Made by a program: the position numbers and the translations under genes. Below are positions 5,821 to 6,365 of a stretch of 6,365 nucleotides of DNA, piece after piece. The notes below the pieces were generated by a model that did no database searches, had not been told where the DNA came from, and worked only from the letters and a program-made list of their open reading frames with translations. Position 1 is the stretch's first letter, and every line of letters starts with the position of its first letter. The stretch is from NCBI GenBank assembly GCA_022822245.1, contig JAJECB010000165.1, positions 1 to 6,365 of the forward strand. Direction: 5' to 3'. This stretch comes from Gammaproteobacteria bacterium (GTDB lineage: Bacteria; Pseudomonadota; Gammaproteobacteria; HK1).

Positions 5821-5842
5821 TCCACGGCCTGACGGTACGGAT
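5821..5842 (+). repeat. 22-bp direct repeat, right copy
   Basis: The sequence begins TCCACGGCC and ends CGGTACGGAT, matching 3091-3112 at 20 of 22 positions in the same orientation. It starts 68 nt after the DUF2235 stop codon. Confidence 0.8.
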
Positions 5843-5872
5843 GCATTTGGGGAGGGGCGATCCCTTCGGGCC

Positions 5873-5898
5873 GGGCTCTCGTGCTTCGCACCGAGCCC
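5873..5898 (+). terminator. Hairpin downstream of the DUF2235 gene
   Basis: GGGCTC (5873-5878) pairs with GAGCCC (5893-5898). Inside it, GTGC (5881-5884) pairs with GCAC (5888-5891) around the loop TTC, leaving a small internal loop. It lies 120 nt beyond the DUF2235 stop codon and has no T-run, so it is at best a factor-dependent or bidirectional transcription stop between convergent genes. Confidence 0.3.
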
Positions 5899-6079
5899 CG
5901 GCGGGGCCGGGTCTCGGCCCTTGCGGGCTTCGATCCCTATCGCGGGCGCCCCGCCGGCATCGGGCTGATTCCCCGGCCGCGTGGGTGCGCGGTCGCCGCG
6001 GGACCGCGCGGGCGAGGTGGGCAACGGCCCGCAGGCGGCGCGGGGCGGCGGTGCGAGGGCGCGTCCGGTAGGGGAAGGA

Positions 6080-6096
6080 GGGCCGGTCACCGGCCC
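6080..6096 (-). other. 17-nt palindrome spanning the stop codon of the relaxase-like gene
   Basis: GGGCCGGT (6080-6087) and ACCGGCCC (6089-6096) are perfect inverted repeats around C6088, covering the TGA of the minus-strand gene (6089-6087). As RNA it would fold as a 6-bp GC stem with a 5-nt loop. It could be a terminator stem without a T-run or a protein-binding palindrome. Confidence 0.4.
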
Positions 6097-6365
6097 TTGC
6101 CGGCGAGCGAGGCGTTCGCGCGGGGCGGCGGATTGTCGTCCCACATGAGCTCCCCGGGAAACACCATGCCCTTGACGCGGCTCCCGTCGGCGAGCACGGC
6201 GCGGAATACGTTGGCCGCGCCCGAAGGAGACGCGCGCTGGCGGTGGCGCCCGAGCCGGACCACGCGGTTGCGGACGGTGGCCGCGGCGAGGTCGCGCCCG
6301 GCGGCGAACGCCTCGAAGCAGGCCGGGGACACCGCGTACGCCTCGCCCTCGATGTTGTGCAGCCA
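6087..6365 (-). CDS. C-terminal fragment of a probable TraI_2/MobH-type conjugative relaxase
   Basis: The last 92 codons of a gene enter from the right edge, and its start is outside the window. The visible part begins WLHNIEGEAYAVSPACFEAF. It continues with a basic TVRNRVVRLGRHRQR helix pair, then GAANVFRAVLADGSRVKGMV, FPGELMWDDNPPPRAN and a basic tail. This order (VSPxxFxxFA, basic helix with GxH, a strand pair with DGSRxxG, then a Pro-rich PP-N segment) resembles, from memory, the winged-helix C-terminal domain of TraI_2 (DUF1528) relaxases of integrative conjugative elements. Those enzymes nick oriT and pilot DNA into the transfer channel. The relaxase HD-like core is not visible, so this rests on the tail alone. 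A primase or helicase with a similar winged helix is possible. Confidence 0.48.
   Translation of the reverse strand, partial: WLHNIEGEAYAVSPACFEAFAAGRDLAAATVRNRVVRLGRHRQRASPSGAANVFRAVLADGSRVKGMVFPGELMWDDNPPPRANASLAGKGR

Larger units (their letters stand above)
5753..6086. other. Intergenic region, 334 bp, GC- and hairpin-rich, no gene seen
   Basis: The DUF2235 gene and the minus-strand relaxase-like gene converge on this stretch. Frames are open but compositionally driven and lack a ribosome site or protein-like character. It holds the right copy of the 22-bp repeat and several GC inverted repeats, most clearly the hairpin at 5873-5898. No T-rich intrinsic terminator for the DUF2235 gene was found. 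Confidence 0.6.

Noticed and set aside
5746..6144. 132-codon minus-strand ORF between the DUF2235 and relaxase-like genes
   Set aside because: It is a Pro/Arg/Ala-rich translation of hairpin-laden GC DNA, overlaps the relaxase-like gene end and has no motif.

Overview
The window is high-GC DNA that looks like a bacterial chromosome, most likely Pseudomonadota. The evidence is a sarcosine-oxidase-type start, an AcdA-like acyl-CoA dehydrogenase, a CCA-encoding serine tRNA, a DinJ/YafQ module and a probable conjugative relaxase end. I read it as the junction between ordinary chromosome (left, about 1-1492) and an integrated mobile or genomic island (right, about 1493-6365). The exact species cannot be told.

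Left, chromosomal side. Two genes on the minus strand run out of the window. They are a 398-residue acyl-CoA dehydrogenase family protein (149-1345), whose active-site pattern matches 3-sulfinopropanoyl-CoA desulfinase rather than a true dehydrogenase, and then the first 24 codons of a sarcosine oxidase beta subunit-like protein (1-72). Divergent from them is a complete tRNA-Ser(GGA) at 1402-1492 on the plus strand.

Junction and small genes. Directly after the tRNA CCA the DNA becomes AT-rich and carries a 12-bp tandem repeat (1519-1542), as expected of an integrase attachment region. About 150 bp further on, a short minus-strand stretch resembles the catalytic HGF segment of a P4-type tyrosine integrase, perhaps its fossil. 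Two divergent one-helix membrane microproteins (1823-1954 minus; 2184-2312 plus) follow, and then a compact DinJ/YafQ-type toxin-antitoxin pair (2383-2949 plus).

Cargo. The 2950-3598 stretch has no intact gene but holds a remnant of an IS21-type IstB helper and a possible piece of IS end. It leads into the largest gene, a 717-residue DUF2235 hydrolase (3599-5752). This has a complete Ser-Asp-His triad, three membrane helices, and a predicted periplasmic C-terminal domain that looks like the LecA/PA-IL calcium lectin. The gene has lower GC than the chromosomal side and lies between two near-identical 22-bp direct repeats (3091-3112 and 5821-5842).

Right edge. After a hairpin-rich GC intergenic region, the window ends in the last 92 codons of a minus-strand protein. 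It resembles the C-terminal winged-helix domain of TraI_2 (MobH) relaxases, which fits an integrative conjugative element or a related island. How the genes cooperate is inference: the toxin-antitoxin pair may stabilise the element, and the membrane hydrolase may be an antagonism or defence effector carried as cargo.
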